This document shows, piece by piece, positions 46,861 to 59,508 of a stretch of 64,000 bases of DNA (position 1 is the first letter of the stretch; every line of letters starts with the position of its first letter). Below the pieces are notes generated by a model. That model was given only the letters and a program-made list of their open reading frames with translations. It did no database searches and was not told the DNA's origin. A program made the translations under genes and the position numbers. This DNA is from Marsupella aquatica (taxonomy: Eukaryota > Marchantiophyta), in the NCBI GenBank assembly GCA_973895155.1, contig OZ316893.1, positions 10,292,001 through 10,356,000 of the forward strand, given 5' to 3'.

Positions 46861-47687
46861 TAACGACTTCGAAGTTGGTGAATGTTATCACTGTACAATC
46901 GGAACAGGGGTAGTTAGTGCGACCACATTCGGGGTCACGTACCCTTTGTTCAGGATCATGCTAAACTAATTGTTTAGTTCCGAGTATTTAGTTCGGATTG
47001 AGTTGCAAATTGTCGACCTTCTCGTGAACTGCCCAGATGACTCTACAAATGCTTCCAGTAATACCTGAGCGATCCTATGGACAGTTTCTCATCAGTGCAT
47101 GTATTCTCTCACTTTTGAGAAACATCCGGCAGATGCCAAAAGTCGAGAGCAGCATGAAATCTTCGTGTGGGAGTTGTAATTAGCCATCGGACACATCTAA
47201 TTTGCTGGGGAGATAAAGATGGGGTTAAATCCGTTTTGCTTTGGATATAAATTAGCAAGACAAGTCATCGGAAGGGCAAACATTGGCGTGAAAAGGGACA
47301 GCACGATCCGTATCAGATTTTTTTGGATAAACAACTTCCGTTCCAAAACATATGCCAGACAAGGCTATACCAACTCGACAGTTATAGGGGACCAGAAGAG
47401 GCAAAGGACAGTCGTCTGTAATATTGCGTAATTTCGCAAAAGCCTAAAGGGAAAGGAAAATCCACTTGGACAAAATTGGAAGTCCTTTGATGTATCTTTG
47501 ACTCTGGACCTACACTTGGAAACATTCTAACTGAAGCCTGCGAAACGAAGAATTGTAAAGGTGGTTGGCTCGAAGGTCTTTCGCCCATGGCAGCTTCAAT
47601 AAAGTAGTCTCCCTTCTAGCCTTTGAACCATGTTGTACCGAATTTAATTGACAAGATTACCTATCCCTTGCCACACACGAGTTTCTC
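46861..47687. other. Intergenic DNA between convergent genes, no gene seen
   Basis: The translocator gene and UFM1 converge on this stretch, which must hold their 3' untranslated ends. Short frames here (for example 47219-47431) are not recognisable. Confidence 0.4.
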
Positions 47688-49007
<1,320 letters not shown>

Positions 49008-49269
49008 GTTGTGAGGGGCAGCGCGCGCTCGATCCAAGGAGAAGGCCGGCCGGAGGGACGAGCAGCGAAGCCAAAGCAGGTCTCGAGAAAGGCAGAATGA
49101 GTGGGAGAGAAGAGTGGATCTGAGACAGTGGTACTTTGTGGGCTTCAACGGAGAAGAAATGGGCAGAGGCAGAAAGAGGAGAACTACTGTAATAATTGGC
49201 AGACTCTCGTTTCCTTCACCAATTGGAGAGGGGCAGGGAACAGAAAGTTAGTGACCACAAATTCGCGCA
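49008..49269. promoter_or_regulatory. Leader and promoter region of UFM1
   Basis: This minus-strand upstream DNA is CG-richer than its surroundings and has CTCTCNCTC-type motifs near 49090. It should contain the transcription start of UFM1, which cannot be fixed from sequence. The forward frame at 48824-49123 overlaps it and is not considered coding. Confidence 0.35.
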
Positions 49270-49589
49270 GGACAGATTGACAGAAGAACGAACGAATGAT
49301 GAGGTTCATCGATGCATCGACCTCTCAAAGAATCAAATTCAGAAAGGAAGAGTTGAGATGGGTGACTAATCAATGGCGAAAGTAGGGAAGAAAGGATTGG
49401 ATGATAGTGGCTTTATATAATATAGAGGTTGTTAACCCATTAATTGTCAATCAACAATGTCAATCATCAATTGTCAATTGTCAATCAACAATGTTGTTAG
49501 CAGCCTCGCGAAATTAGGATACAGGGTTTCACTAGTCTGCCCCTAGTCTGCCACACGTTTTTGGCTTAATTAATATACCTTGCCATCTA

Positions 49590-49700
49590 AAATTTTCTAT
49601 CTATTTTTCATAAGCCGTTTTTGTTTACTGGTTAATATTAACCCGGGTTAGCTCTTTTACATCCAATGGCTCTATTGCACTCAGTACTGGGATTGGACAG
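49590..49700. repeat. Dispersed repeat family B, copy 2
   Basis: It contains TTAACCCGGGTTAGCTC and TTACATCCAATGGCTCT, matching 14035-14085 and 51625-51685 in the same order, preceded in each case by an AT-rich ATTTTCTAT/TATTTAT segment. Confidence 0.55.
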
Positions 49701-49975
49701 CTCTGGCCTCCCTCAAGGTGACTTTGATTACCCTCACTAGGACAAAGGCAGAGGCACTGCACAGGCTGGGGAGAGAAGTTGTGGAGAGAGGCCTGGCGTA
49801 GGGTGGGAGTATGAAACCACTTGACCAACCCTAGGTCAATTAACACAAGGGTGATCAAAGTCACCTTGAGGGAAATCTGGGCCATTTGATCGAGAAATTT
49901 GTATAGGAGGACAGAAGAACGAATGACTGAGTGCATCGACTGATCTACCTCTCAAGGAGTCAAAGTCAAAAAAGT

Positions 49976-50310
49976 GTTGAGCATAGATGACAATCGCAAC
50001 GGCAAGCCCATGAATCATCCAAGGCACAAATATCGCCACCAAGAGATATGTGATTCACCTTCACATGAGGCTACGTTCACGGGAACACACAAGAATTTTA
50101 ATGCACTCTAGGCCGACCGACCATACCAAGTATCCACAACACAAACTCTTCCTATCTCTCAACTAGCTCCGTTATAATGAGCTTGAGTTCCCACTCTCCA
50201 AACAAACACCGCTTGGGTATAGTGTGTACAACATGACTAACCTAACTAGTGTGCGACTAAGGTTAGCCTTAATAGTGGTACAATCATAACTCTAGACCTA
50301 ATAATTAATC
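49976..50310. repeat. Dispersed repeat family A, copy 3
   Basis: Aligns over its length with 15602-15925, sharing GTTGAG, GCAAGCCCATGA-type, GCACAAATA, GATATGTGATTCACC, GGGAACACACAAGAATTTT, a TCTCAACTAGCTCC phrase, ATGAGC and CATGACTAACCTAAC. Copies 1 and 3 are the closest pair. Confidence 0.6.
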
Positions 50311-50420
50311 CTAACAAAAAGAAGTCCAGAGATGGGTGACTAATGAAAGGCAAAAGTAGGGAAGATAGGATTGGATGAGGGTGGCTTTATAGAGGTTGTT
50401 AAGCTGTCAATTGTTAGTCA

Positions 50421-52321
50421 CCATGTTGATGTAGCTAAGCAGCTTTGCAAAAGACAAATAGTGCACTACTCGGATTTACTAGACTTATCACTTTTTTTTG
50501 GCATAACTATAGACCCCCATGGGAAGTTACTCCCAAAATTTCTCAATGCAAATGCAATTAGATCAATATGATTTGTCACAAACAAAGATAGTTAGTTATG
50601 CAAGAATAACCAAATTTAACTATTTGTGTTTGAGTCAAGGCCAAAAACAACAATTAGTACCTGTAAGTGTAAAAACAATGGGGAACTGAAAAGTGACATT
50701 TCAAGTAAACAAAGAAACGGGATAGGGGTGAAAGAAAATAATCTTTGGATGAGTTGTAATTGATATATCAATGTTTTCTAGTAATCTGTTTCAATTTTCT
50801 ATTTAATTTACACATCTTTGAAATACAGTCAAGTAGAAAGAAACTCTTCCACTACTCTAACATTTACCAAGGTAACATAAGAAACCCAATAAACTTTTAA
50901 GCTTCTCTAACATTTACCAAGGTAATTTAATACACCCTTTGGCTACTATGGATAAGGGAGTAACGAGCAAAAGTAAGAAACACCAAAACTAGTATGGGTA
51001 GAGGAATACCAAGGGACTCTAAGACCTTTCAATCAACTACTATGGACAAACTAATATTTTGGATGAACCATATGGAATGTTACATGTATTGTATAGACAT
51101 AGAGGTACTAAGGAAAATGATTTGCATGGAGAATTACCCTTGGTATTACCATGAATGTACTCTTATTTGTCTTCAATGAAATTCTCTTAACTACCTTTAA
51201 AATTCACTTCATTTAGAATCCTTCATTTAATCTTTGTACTCTCATCTGTCTATTCCAATGTGCAACTCTTCATGGCTCCAAATAGTTCAATAAAACAAGC
51301 TTATATAACCAAAGGGTCCTTGAACTAATTAGCCTGATTATCCATCCTTGAATGCAAATAGAGATGAGGAGAGGAGACAAAAGACCTTTCCGGAAAAAAA
51401 GATCCCCCTTTATTTCCTATTTACCTTTGCCCCCAACATTGTTTTAGTTTTTTGTTTGCACTCTCACTTTCAGTTATGCCCTCACTTGGAGTTGCGGTCT
51501 AGAGGTTTCACTTTAGACGGTAGGCCCATAAAGTAGCTTTTGATAGTGCTTTATTAGTTAGATACATAAATTGTCACCCAGTTTTTTTTTCTGTATATCA
51601 TAATTTTGCTATATTTGTTTATGGGTTAAGAAAATCAACTTGGGTTAGCTCTTTGACATCCAATGGCTCTCATTGCACCTAGGCCTGCAATCGGAGGGCT
51701 CCGGTATAACTTGACCACCGGAAACACATATCTGTGCCTGGTGTTTCCAATAGCCAGCTGATGACCTATGGACAGGTTTGAACTTCATTTTAAAGAAATT
51801 CTCTTGATTTCAATCAAACCTATCAGTATACTTAAGCTTCATTTGGTGTCTCTTTGGTGCATCTTTGCATAGCAATTGAACCTATCTGCCCGACCTGCCC
51901 GAAAATTCAAATTTCAAATTTTTGGGCCTCCACCAATCACATTGCTTGGATAGTTTTTTTCATTTTTCTCACTCATTTTTCACTCTTTCAAGATCTGGTT
52001 TTTCCTGAGACGTAGATCTAGGAGAGACCTGCATTTTGAGCCATAGATTGGCTCATTTGACGAACGGACGAAAATGATCGGGCTCCCGATCGGAGGGCTG
52101 CGGAAGGGCGCTCGTCCGTGGACACCACAATCGCGTTTTGGGAGTGACTACTCCGGGTCACCCGAAGTATTTTATACATTGATTAGTGGTTTAACCCATG
52201 ACTGGTGGCTCTTTCTTGACAAAAGTGGGATGATACGACATAAGAAGCACTTAAGGAAGGATTTACATGAAAACTTTGTTTGTAACCAAATTGATCATGT
52301 AAAATTGTTTTCTAAAACAAG
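50421..52321. other. AT-rich intergenic DNA with a third family B copy
   Basis: No gene is seen. Family B recurs at 51600-51690 (GGGTTAAGAAAATCAACTTG, then GGTTAGCTC and ACATCCAATGGCTCTCATT). TAGACGGTAGGCCCATAAA at about 51515 is related to the short array at 58978-59230. The phrase TCTCTAACATTTACCAAGGT occurs near 50854 and again near 50904. The copia element inserted at the right end of this stretch. Confidence 0.4.
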
Positions 52322-52326
52322 CACAA

Positions 52327-52440
52327 TGTTAGACTCTACCTGGTGACCGGACGACCGGATCAGCCAGTCACCAGACCGGCACCACTATATGTACCAACCG
52401 CCACAGACTATACATGATTCATTCCATTCATACTCTCACA
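52327..52440 (+). repeat. 5' LTR of the copia element
   Basis: It runs from TGTTAGACTCTACC to CATACTCTCACA, 114 bp, identical to 58755-58868. An inner CTGGTGACCGGACGACCGG palindrome-like segment is GC-rich. ACTATATGT may serve as a TATA-like element. Confidence 0.95.
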
Positions 52441-52457
52441 CGTTATCAGCACGAGGA
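52441..52457 (+). other. Primer-binding site candidate of the copia element
   Basis: CGTTATCAGCACGAGG directly follows the 5' LTR. It differs from the usual TGGTATCAGAGC site that pairs with the tRNA-Met 3' end. GTTATCAGCACG would instead pair with an anticodon stem-loop containing GCTGATAAC, suggesting priming by an internally cleaved tRNA, as is known for Drosophila copia. The tRNA identity is inference. Confidence 0.5.
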
Positions 52458-53760
52458 CTCAGCCAGCGGAGCGAGATAGAAAGGAGAAGACCAGGGAAGA
52501 TTGAAATTTTTTTATGGGGGATCGAGAGGACGACTTTAAAATCTAAGGAGCACAAAGACATTGGATCCAAGATCAGAGAGTCGAGGGCAGAAAAACACAG
52601 AATTCATAAGGACTTGAAGAGAATTCCGAATAGAGAATCGAGAAGAAAACCAGAGAGTCAAGCAGAAACTGAAAAGTTCATAAGGATCGAAGAAACACAT
52701 CGATAAGGATTGATGGAAAGGAAAATTGAAAAGGGCACTCGACAGTAGGCCGCTAGCAGCGAGAGGCCATCGGAAATTTATCGTCAGAAGCAGAGCCTGG
52801 TTTGAGCAAACGTCGGAAGAAGACTGCGGATGAATTGACAGTTTATGGGGAGGATGAATTGAAATGGAATAAGCAGAAAGCTGGTGGCACACCGCTCTGC
52901 CCCTACGCCTGCAATTGTTGCTTTTGAGAACACAGCAGCAAAACAAGGAGGCGAAGACTCTTTCGAAAGGATAAAGAAATCGAAGGAGATAGGGAGCGAG
53001 GGAGCCCGATGTTGAAGCAGCAAATGCCCCCTTTCTGATCGAAGGATTGCAATTTCACGATCCCGAGATAAAATAGCCTGGATTCGAGAAGAACAGCAGC
53101 GAAGGCAAACGAAGAAACAAAAGTTGAGACACAAAATCGACCATAAGACCTTCTTAGAAAATCAAAGCGGATAGGGGCGATGAATGCCTGATGTTGAACG
53201 ATAGCTCGAGCACTGATTAGCTTGGACCAAAGAAGGAAGAAAGAAGTGCCCAAGAACGCCATCGAAGGAGGACGAGAGGGAAAATCGAGGAAGGGCGAGA
53301 AGAACCAAGCAATCGGCCATAGCCAAGACATTGAAGTAAATCGTGAAGGCAAACCAGATCGAGAGGGGCACCATAGCCCCACGAGATAAATTACCTAACC
53401 GCCAATCCATCCCTAAGCGCAACTCATTTCCAATGGAACTCGAAATAACAAAGGAAGAAGAGCACTAAAACACATAACTGCAACCCTAAGTGCACAACTG
53501 GATAACTGCACCAAAATACAAAGGAATCCTAAAATACAAAGAAGAGAATGCAGTTATACATTTACAAAGAAAACCAACTTACTAAGTGCAAAACCTAAAT
53601 TCCGCAAAAACCCAATCATTCTTGCTTTACTCGCCCACGACTTAGATTGCTCTCCTCAACCCTTTCTCCACCATTGCATGCGGCAAATGTGCATTGTCTT
53701 TTGACTACATATATATTATATCAACACCCACACCACCGCTGCACACCAGGACCTTAGAGA

Positions 53761-54720
53761 TGGCCAACCTTGAGAAACTCACCTTCCCCGCCCTAGAAAT
53801 AGATGGCGGAAACTACCTAGAATGGTCCATGAACCTAAAAGAAAACCTAACCTCGCTAACCTTACTCCCAGCTATAGGGATGGCTCAACCTATACTAGCT
53901 GGCGAACCCCAACCAGACCCGTTAACTAAAGCCAACGAATCTAAGGCTCTCGTATTCCTTAGACGCCATATCCATAGATTCCTACAAAGACAATACATGC
54001 ACCTCTCAACCCCCCGTGAACTTTGGACAGCGCTCCAAACCCGATTCGACCACCAAAAACTGGTCGAACTGCCTAAAGCCAGGCAAGACTGGCTAAACCT
54101 ACGAGTCCAGGACTTTACCTCTTTCAGCCTACAATAGCGAACTCTTTAGAATAACCTCAACCCTCGCACTATGTGGCGAGCCGGTCACAGACAAGGATCT
54201 GCTAGAGAAGACCTTGTCGACATTTCATTCATCGAATGTGTGGCTATCAACACAGTATCGAAACATGAAGTTCGGGCAATACTCCGAGCTCATAGCCCAC
54301 CTCCTAGTCACCGAAAGAAACCAAGAACTTCTTTTAGTAAACTCTAGAAAACGACCTGCGGGCACACTGCCCTCAGGACAACAGAATGAAACCCATAACA
54401 TAGAAAATGCTGAACCCTCCACATCAAGGCAAGGCATTAAGCGCACTAAGAATGGCAACCGAAGAAACACCCACAATAGGGGGAGTTTCTATAACCAACA
54501 TCCATAATATAACTCCCAACGGATCTTTAGAGGACGTGGAGGACGTGGTGGACGAGAAGGACGTGGAGGACGCGGAGGACGAGGAGGACGTGGTGGACGC
54601 AACGGTGGTAGAACATATAACAACAACCATAGAAACGATTGGTCACAATCCTGACAACAACGAGAACGACCGAAATGCCATGAATGTGGCATGACAAACC
54701 ACCTATCGAGAAACTGTAGA
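53761..54720 (+). pseudogene. copia gag (capsid and zinc knuckle), broken
   Basis: Reading begins at ATG 53761 (MANLEKLTFPALEIDGGNYL) and resembles copia-type gag (WSMNLKENL, FLRRHIHRFLQRQYMHL, LWTALQTRFDH). The frame shifts near 54125, just before a TAG at 54135. The capsid reading continues in the next frame (YNSELFRITSTLALCGEP). In that frame a TAA at 54505 and a TGA at 54652 interrupt an Arg/Gly-rich stretch. A CCHC zinc knuckle, CHECGMTNHLSRNC, follows at about 54679-54720. Both stops could come from single C-to-T changes. Confidence 0.8.
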
Positions 54721-56443
54721 ATCCCGCAACACCTTAGAGATCTATACCAACGGTCCATCCAGGATGGACAAACCTCTAGGCCACCACCCCGTGAAACCCA
54801 TGGGGCGTTTATGGAGTCTAGTGACCCATTGCAAGACTTTTCAGACCTACCTGCCCAACCCGAGGCACACTTAGTGGCAAGTAGCTCCACTACACCAGAT
54901 TTAAATAGTCCAAGCACATGTATTATCAACAGTGCGACCACGCATACTATCCTCAGGGATAGGCACCTTTTCCACAAGATTACACCCTCACGTAGATCCC
55001 TGACCACTATAAATGGCCCTAGCCAAATAGAAGAAGGCTTCGGCCCAGCTTCCATTAGACTACCGCAGGGTACAGCGATTCACATAGAATCTGCCACTTT
55101 CACCCCGGACGCAACCCGTAATCTCCTCAGTTTTAGAGATATACGAGCAAATGGACTACATGTCCAGACGGGCGACACAAGAGACCAGGAAGTGATACAC
55201 TTGGTTGAAAATACCCCTACGGGGAAAATCATTAAAAAAACACTTTTCTCGTATCCTTGCGGATTTTATGTAACTCATATTGAATATATGCCTGCATAAC
55301 AATGCCAACACAAGCGAATTGCATGCGCTTTGGCATGCACGCCTCGGCCACCCCGGCCAATCAATGCTAACCAAAATCATTAAGAATTCAAGAGACATTC
55401 CAATCAATACACGCCAATTTCCAGCGAGCACCCCATGCACTGCATGCTCACGCGGCAAATTAATAACAAGGCCCATGGCATCAAAATTGCCAACTAAAAT
55501 ACCCCAATTCTTGGAAATCATCCATGCACATGTTTGCGGGCCAATTAACCCTCCAAGCGGACCTTTCCGCTACTTTATGGTATTAATCGACGCATCAACT
55601 AAATGGTCAAATGTGACACTGCTTTCAACAAGGAACACGGTTATGCCTAGTATCTTGGCGCAAATCCTGCGCGTGAAGGCACAATTCCCAGATCACCCCA
55701 TAAAGACACTAAGGGTGGACAATGCAGGGGAATTCACATCTGAAACATTTGACGACTTTTGTACATCACTTGGCATCGATGTACAATACCCTGTACCCCA
55801 CGTGCACTTTCAGAACGGATTAGCTGAAGCGGTCATTAAACACCTTCAGTTAATTGCACGCCCATTACTAATGCAGTCAAAACTCCCCGTCTCAGCATGG
55901 GGACATGCCATACTACAGGCTAATGCATTAATTCAATATCGCCCATCGGCTTTTAATACCTATAGCCCATACCAAATCGCTAATGATATCAAACCTGACC
56001 TATCACATCTTCGTTCATTTGGATGTCAAGTAATGGTCCCCATTACTTCACCCAAACGAACCAAGATGGGACCCCAATGATAGTTGGGGATATACATCGG
56101 ATTCGACTCTCCGTCCATAATCCGATATATGGAGCCTACAACTGGCAACGTTTTTAAATCTAGCTTCCTAGATTGCCATTTCGATGAACATGTTTATCCA
56201 CCGTTAGTAACCCCTGAACACCCACAACCACCTTTGGAGTGGGAAAGACATTCGCCATTTTGGCAAGACCTTAGAACCAATCAAGGGAAGAAAGAAGTTC
56301 AACAAATTTTACAACTCCACAAGATTGTGGAAGAACTTCCCGACGTTTTCGTTGATACATCACAAGTTAGCCGCTCACATATTCAAGCTGCGAGAGCATC
56401 TGCCCACATTGAATTATCAAATGAGCCAGCAAGTACATCCTAA
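54721..56443 (+). pseudogene. copia protease and integrase region, broken
   Basis: The protease motif is at about 54919-54945, where the expected catalytic Asp is an Asn codon (AAC at 54928-54930, INSATTHTIL). The frame shifts near 55290-55305. The integrase follows with the zinc-binding LHALWHARLGHPG and CTAC, then the core. Its first catalytic Asp position is His (CAT at 55529-55531, in HAHVCGPI), while the second Asp (VDNAGEF) and the Glu (NGLAEA) are kept. Tandem stops TGA TAG occur at 56078-56083, and a TAA at 56441-56443, all in the same frame. Confidence 0.8.
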
Positions 56444-58428
56444 CCTCATGCAAAACGAGGTAGACCCTTGGGATCAAAAGATAAACAACCACGAAGGCGT
56501 GGTTCATCTATACCACCTTCACCTGATGTCGATCATACCGAATCTACATCCCATGAAGAGATCTCTATCCACTACGCACACACAGGTGCGATGTGGGATA
56601 GAAATACTACTTCAATAGATGATGCTTTTGCATTAATGGTGGCAACACATATCACTGACGATACACCCGAACCAATATCTATCTTAGAATGCCAAAACAG
56701 ACCAGATTGGCCTGAATGGCAAAAAGCTATAAATGGAGAATTAGATTCCCTACTCAGCAGACACACTTTTGGCCCAGTCGAGCCAACACCGCAAGACGTA
56801 CACCTAATTGGCTACAAGTGGACATTTGTCCGCAAAATAAATGATAAAGGCCAAGTTGTACGCTATAAAACACGTCTGGTAGGGACAGGATTTACCCAAC
56901 AACCGGGAATTCATTACGATGAAACTTATTCACCGATTATGGACAGCACAACATTCCGATACCTTATCGGATTTGCCATTTTCCATAAACTACAAATGCG
57001 ACAACTGGATGTTGCGACCGCATATCTATATGGAACTTTAGACACTTGTCTATACATGCGATCACCTCCCGAGTTGGAGCAACGTCGCCGAGCTTTAGCT
57101 CAAGGCGCTAAATCGCATATCCCATATTTACATAAGATTATAAAACAATTATCTCAAGTTACACCTCATGTGTCATCTATACATGTAACTCATAATAACG
57201 ACACTGCTGTGTCAACCGTACGGAATACTCATCGCGGACTAGCTATCCGCGTGTTGAAGGCATTATATGGCCTGAAACAAAGTGGCAGAGTATGGTATCA
57301 AAGATTTACTGATGAAATGATTGCCATGGGTTTTTCCCATGATGCCATTACACCATGTTTATTTATTAAACATGTGGATGGCGAATATGTCATCGTTTCT
57401 ATTTATGTTGATGACTTAAATATATTTGGGACACCCCAACTTACAGAAGATACTATTACCAGTCTTAAATCAACATTTGAGATGAAAGACCTTGGACATA
57501 CAAACTTTTGCTTAGGCTTACAACTAGAGATCCTACCCACTGGCATGATGCTCCATCAGACAACACAAACTGAAAAGATCCTAAAACAGTTCAATATGAA
57601 CCTAGCACATCCATTGACGTCACCAATGGTAGTACGTTCATTAGAAAACAATACTGATGTTTTTCACAAACGCGAAGAACATGAACCACTATTAGGACCA
57701 GAAACTCTGTATCTTTCTGTGATAGGAGCATTAATGTATCTAGCAAATCAGACACGACCAGACATTGCATTTGCAGTTAACTTACTAGCTAGACATAGTG
57801 CAACTCCCACAGCCAGACACTGGAACGGAGTTAAGCACGTATTTAGGTATCTGCGTGGCACCACCGATACAGGGTTATTTTACCCATTCGGTGCAAACCA
57901 CGAACTCATAGGATACGCGGATGCCGGATATCTTTCCGACACTGACACCGCAAAATCCCAAACCGGATATGTTTTTATTATTGGGGGTACCACTTTTTCT
58001 TGGAAAAGCGTGAAACAAACCCTAACAACAACCTCATTGAATCACTTAGAAATCTTAGCTCTACATGAGGCTAGTCGTGAAACCGTTTGGTTATGATCCT
58101 TTATAAACCACATCAACACCAAATGCGGCCTACCACCACTAACGAAGCCTACTAACATTTTTGAGGATAACACAACATGTATACAGCAGATCACAAAAGG
58201 ATTCATCAAAGGCGATCGCGTGAAGCATATAGCTCCAAATTTTTTCTACACCCACGAGTTACACGGAAAAGAGATCAACATTTTGCAAATTTCAAGTGCA
58301 GACAACTGTGCGGATCTCTTCACCAAATCCCTATCGCCATCAATTCATCACCGACACTGCCAGACGATTGGACTACGGAGCGTGCGACGCATGATGACCA
58401 TGGAGGCTACTGCTCCACATGATACCTG
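56444..58428 (+). pseudogene. copia reverse transcriptase and RNase H region, one stop
   Basis: A long open frame covers the reverse transcriptase with GYKWTFVRKIN, RLVGTGFTQQPGIHYDETYS, QLDVATAYLYG, LYGLKQSGRVWYQ and the catalytic YVDDL at about 57404-57418. It continues through the connection LGALMYLANQTRPDI-type segment (here VIGALMYLANQTRPDI) and the RNase H core (GYADAGYLSD, SQTGYVF, SWKSVKQT). A TGA at 58094-58096 cuts off the last part, which reads on in the same frame (NTTCIQQITKGFIKGDRVKH, NCADLFTKSL) to a stop at 58427-58429. This is the best preserved part of the element. Confidence 0.88.
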
Positions 58429-58743
58429 ATGATGCTGACGACATGATGCTTATGATATGCTGCTGACGACCGACTGATGAAACAGATGTTAAAGCTAGAT
58501 TTACTATAGCATCTAACTTTATACACTATTGACATTCATTACGACGAGGACTGTTAGGCTGCACTCTTTTTCCTTTAGCACTCATATTTTTCTCTGCTAC
58601 ACTGGTAGAGTTTTTACTAAGCTAGAGTTGATAAAGGTTTTTTAACGAGGCAGTCTACCTCGCTTGTATTTATATAATGTATTTTCTATGAACATGATAT
58701 AATAGGTATAGTCTATGTTGTCTACATAGTTATCACTATATAT

Positions 58744-58754
58744 CCAAAGGGGAG
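58744..58754 (+). other. Polypurine tract of the copia element
   Basis: AAAGGGGAG lies directly before the 3' LTR, where plus-strand DNA synthesis is primed. Confidence 0.8.
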
Positions 58755-58868
58755 TGTTAGACTCTACCTGGTGACCGGACGACCGGATCAGCCAGTCACC
58801 AGACCGGCACCACTATATGTACCAACCGCCACAGACTATACATGATTCATTCCATTCATACTCTCACA
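58755..58868 (+). repeat. 3' LTR of the copia element
   Basis: It is 114 bp and identical to 52327-52440. The CACAA target duplication follows at 58869-58873. Confidence 0.95.
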
Positions 58869-58977
58869 CACAACACATACAAAGTGATGAGTTTACAATT
58901 ACTTATTATTCAGGCTCATTTATGATCTGTCCCCCATTCTGCCCCCCCTTTGCACCTCCACCCTGAGTTATATTTCA

Positions 58978-59230
58978 TTCTAGACAATAGGTCCACTAAA
59001 TTGCTTTTGATTGAGATTATATACTTATAGCTAGATACATATTTACTGAAAATTTTCAAACTATTTCTAGGCAGTAGGCCCAGGAAATTGCTTTTGATTG
59101 AGATTATATACTTAGCTAGATATATATATTTACTGAACTGTTCAAACTATTTCTACGCAGTAGGCCCAGGAAATTTTATTGAGATTATATATTCACAGCT
59201 ACATATATATTTACTGAACGTTTTGAAACG
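58978..59230. repeat. Three tandem units of about 80-88 bp
   Basis: Each unit contains GTAGGYCCASKAAATT, then TTTTGATTGAGATTATATA (shortened in the third unit), AGCTAGATA/AGCTACATA and ATTTACTGAA. A single related copy is near 51515. No coding content. A run of ten or more C follows at 59262-59273. Confidence 0.65.
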
Positions 59231-59508
59231 ATTTTGGGACTCTTTGGTCTCCTTGGTGTCCCCCCCCCCCCGGCCCTAATTGGGTTTTTGGAACCTGTCT
59301 CCAGTTTGAAGTTTTTGTACTTTGGCACAATGACATATATTTTGATGTCAAGTGTCTTAACTTTAGAACAAGAAGTGGCTTTAGAAAGAGGCTTGTCTTG
59401 GTGGAAAAACGTCGAAAGCCAGGCTGAGTGAAGCTCAAAGGCCAGATTCGGCAAGGCAGATGAGCTTGATTATTACTGAGCTGCGTTGCCCAGAGATAGA
59501 GCGAGGCG

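Larger units (their letters stand above)
49270..50420. repeat. Direct duplication of UFM1-upstream DNA, interrupted by repeats
   Basis: GACAGAAGAACGAAYGA then GCATCGACCTCTCAA-type phrases occur at about 49276-49330 and again at about 49908-49965. GATGGGTGACTAAT, then AAAGTAGGGAAGA, AGGATTGGATGA and GTGGCTTTATA then GAGGTTGTTAA occur at 49357-49435 and again at 50331-50402. In the second copy the two halves are separated by a family A repeat (49976-50310). So a block of UFM1-upstream DNA was duplicated and its copy later carried or received a repeat. Short TCAATCAACAATG repeats lie at 49445-49495. Confidence 0.6.
52327..58868 (+). mobile_element. Complete Ty1/copia LTR retrotransposon, 6542 bp, recent insertion
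   Basis: Two 114-bp LTRs, base-for-base identical by eye, start with TGTTAG and end with CTCACA. Perfect CACAA duplications flank the element at 52322-52326 and 58869-58873. A primer-binding candidate follows the 5' LTR and a polypurine tract (AAAGGGGAG) precedes the 3' LTR. Domains run gag, protease, integrase, reverse transcriptase, RNase H, the copia order. The coding part is broken by several stops and two frameshifts, so this copy cannot make its own proteins and would need help from another element. The 1.3-kb leader before gag is strongly purine-rich. Identical LTRs imply a recent insertion; the LTRs are very short for copia. Confidence 0.93.

Noticed and set aside
52536-53422. Overlapping minus-strand frames in the copia leader
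   Set aside because: The leader is purine-rich, which removes stops on the opposite strand; the products are Phe/Ser/Leu-rich and match nothing.
54424-55055. Minus-strand frames opposite the copia gag, with Ser/Thr or Pro/Arg repeats
   Set aside because: They are antisense translations of the Arg/Gly-rich gag segment.
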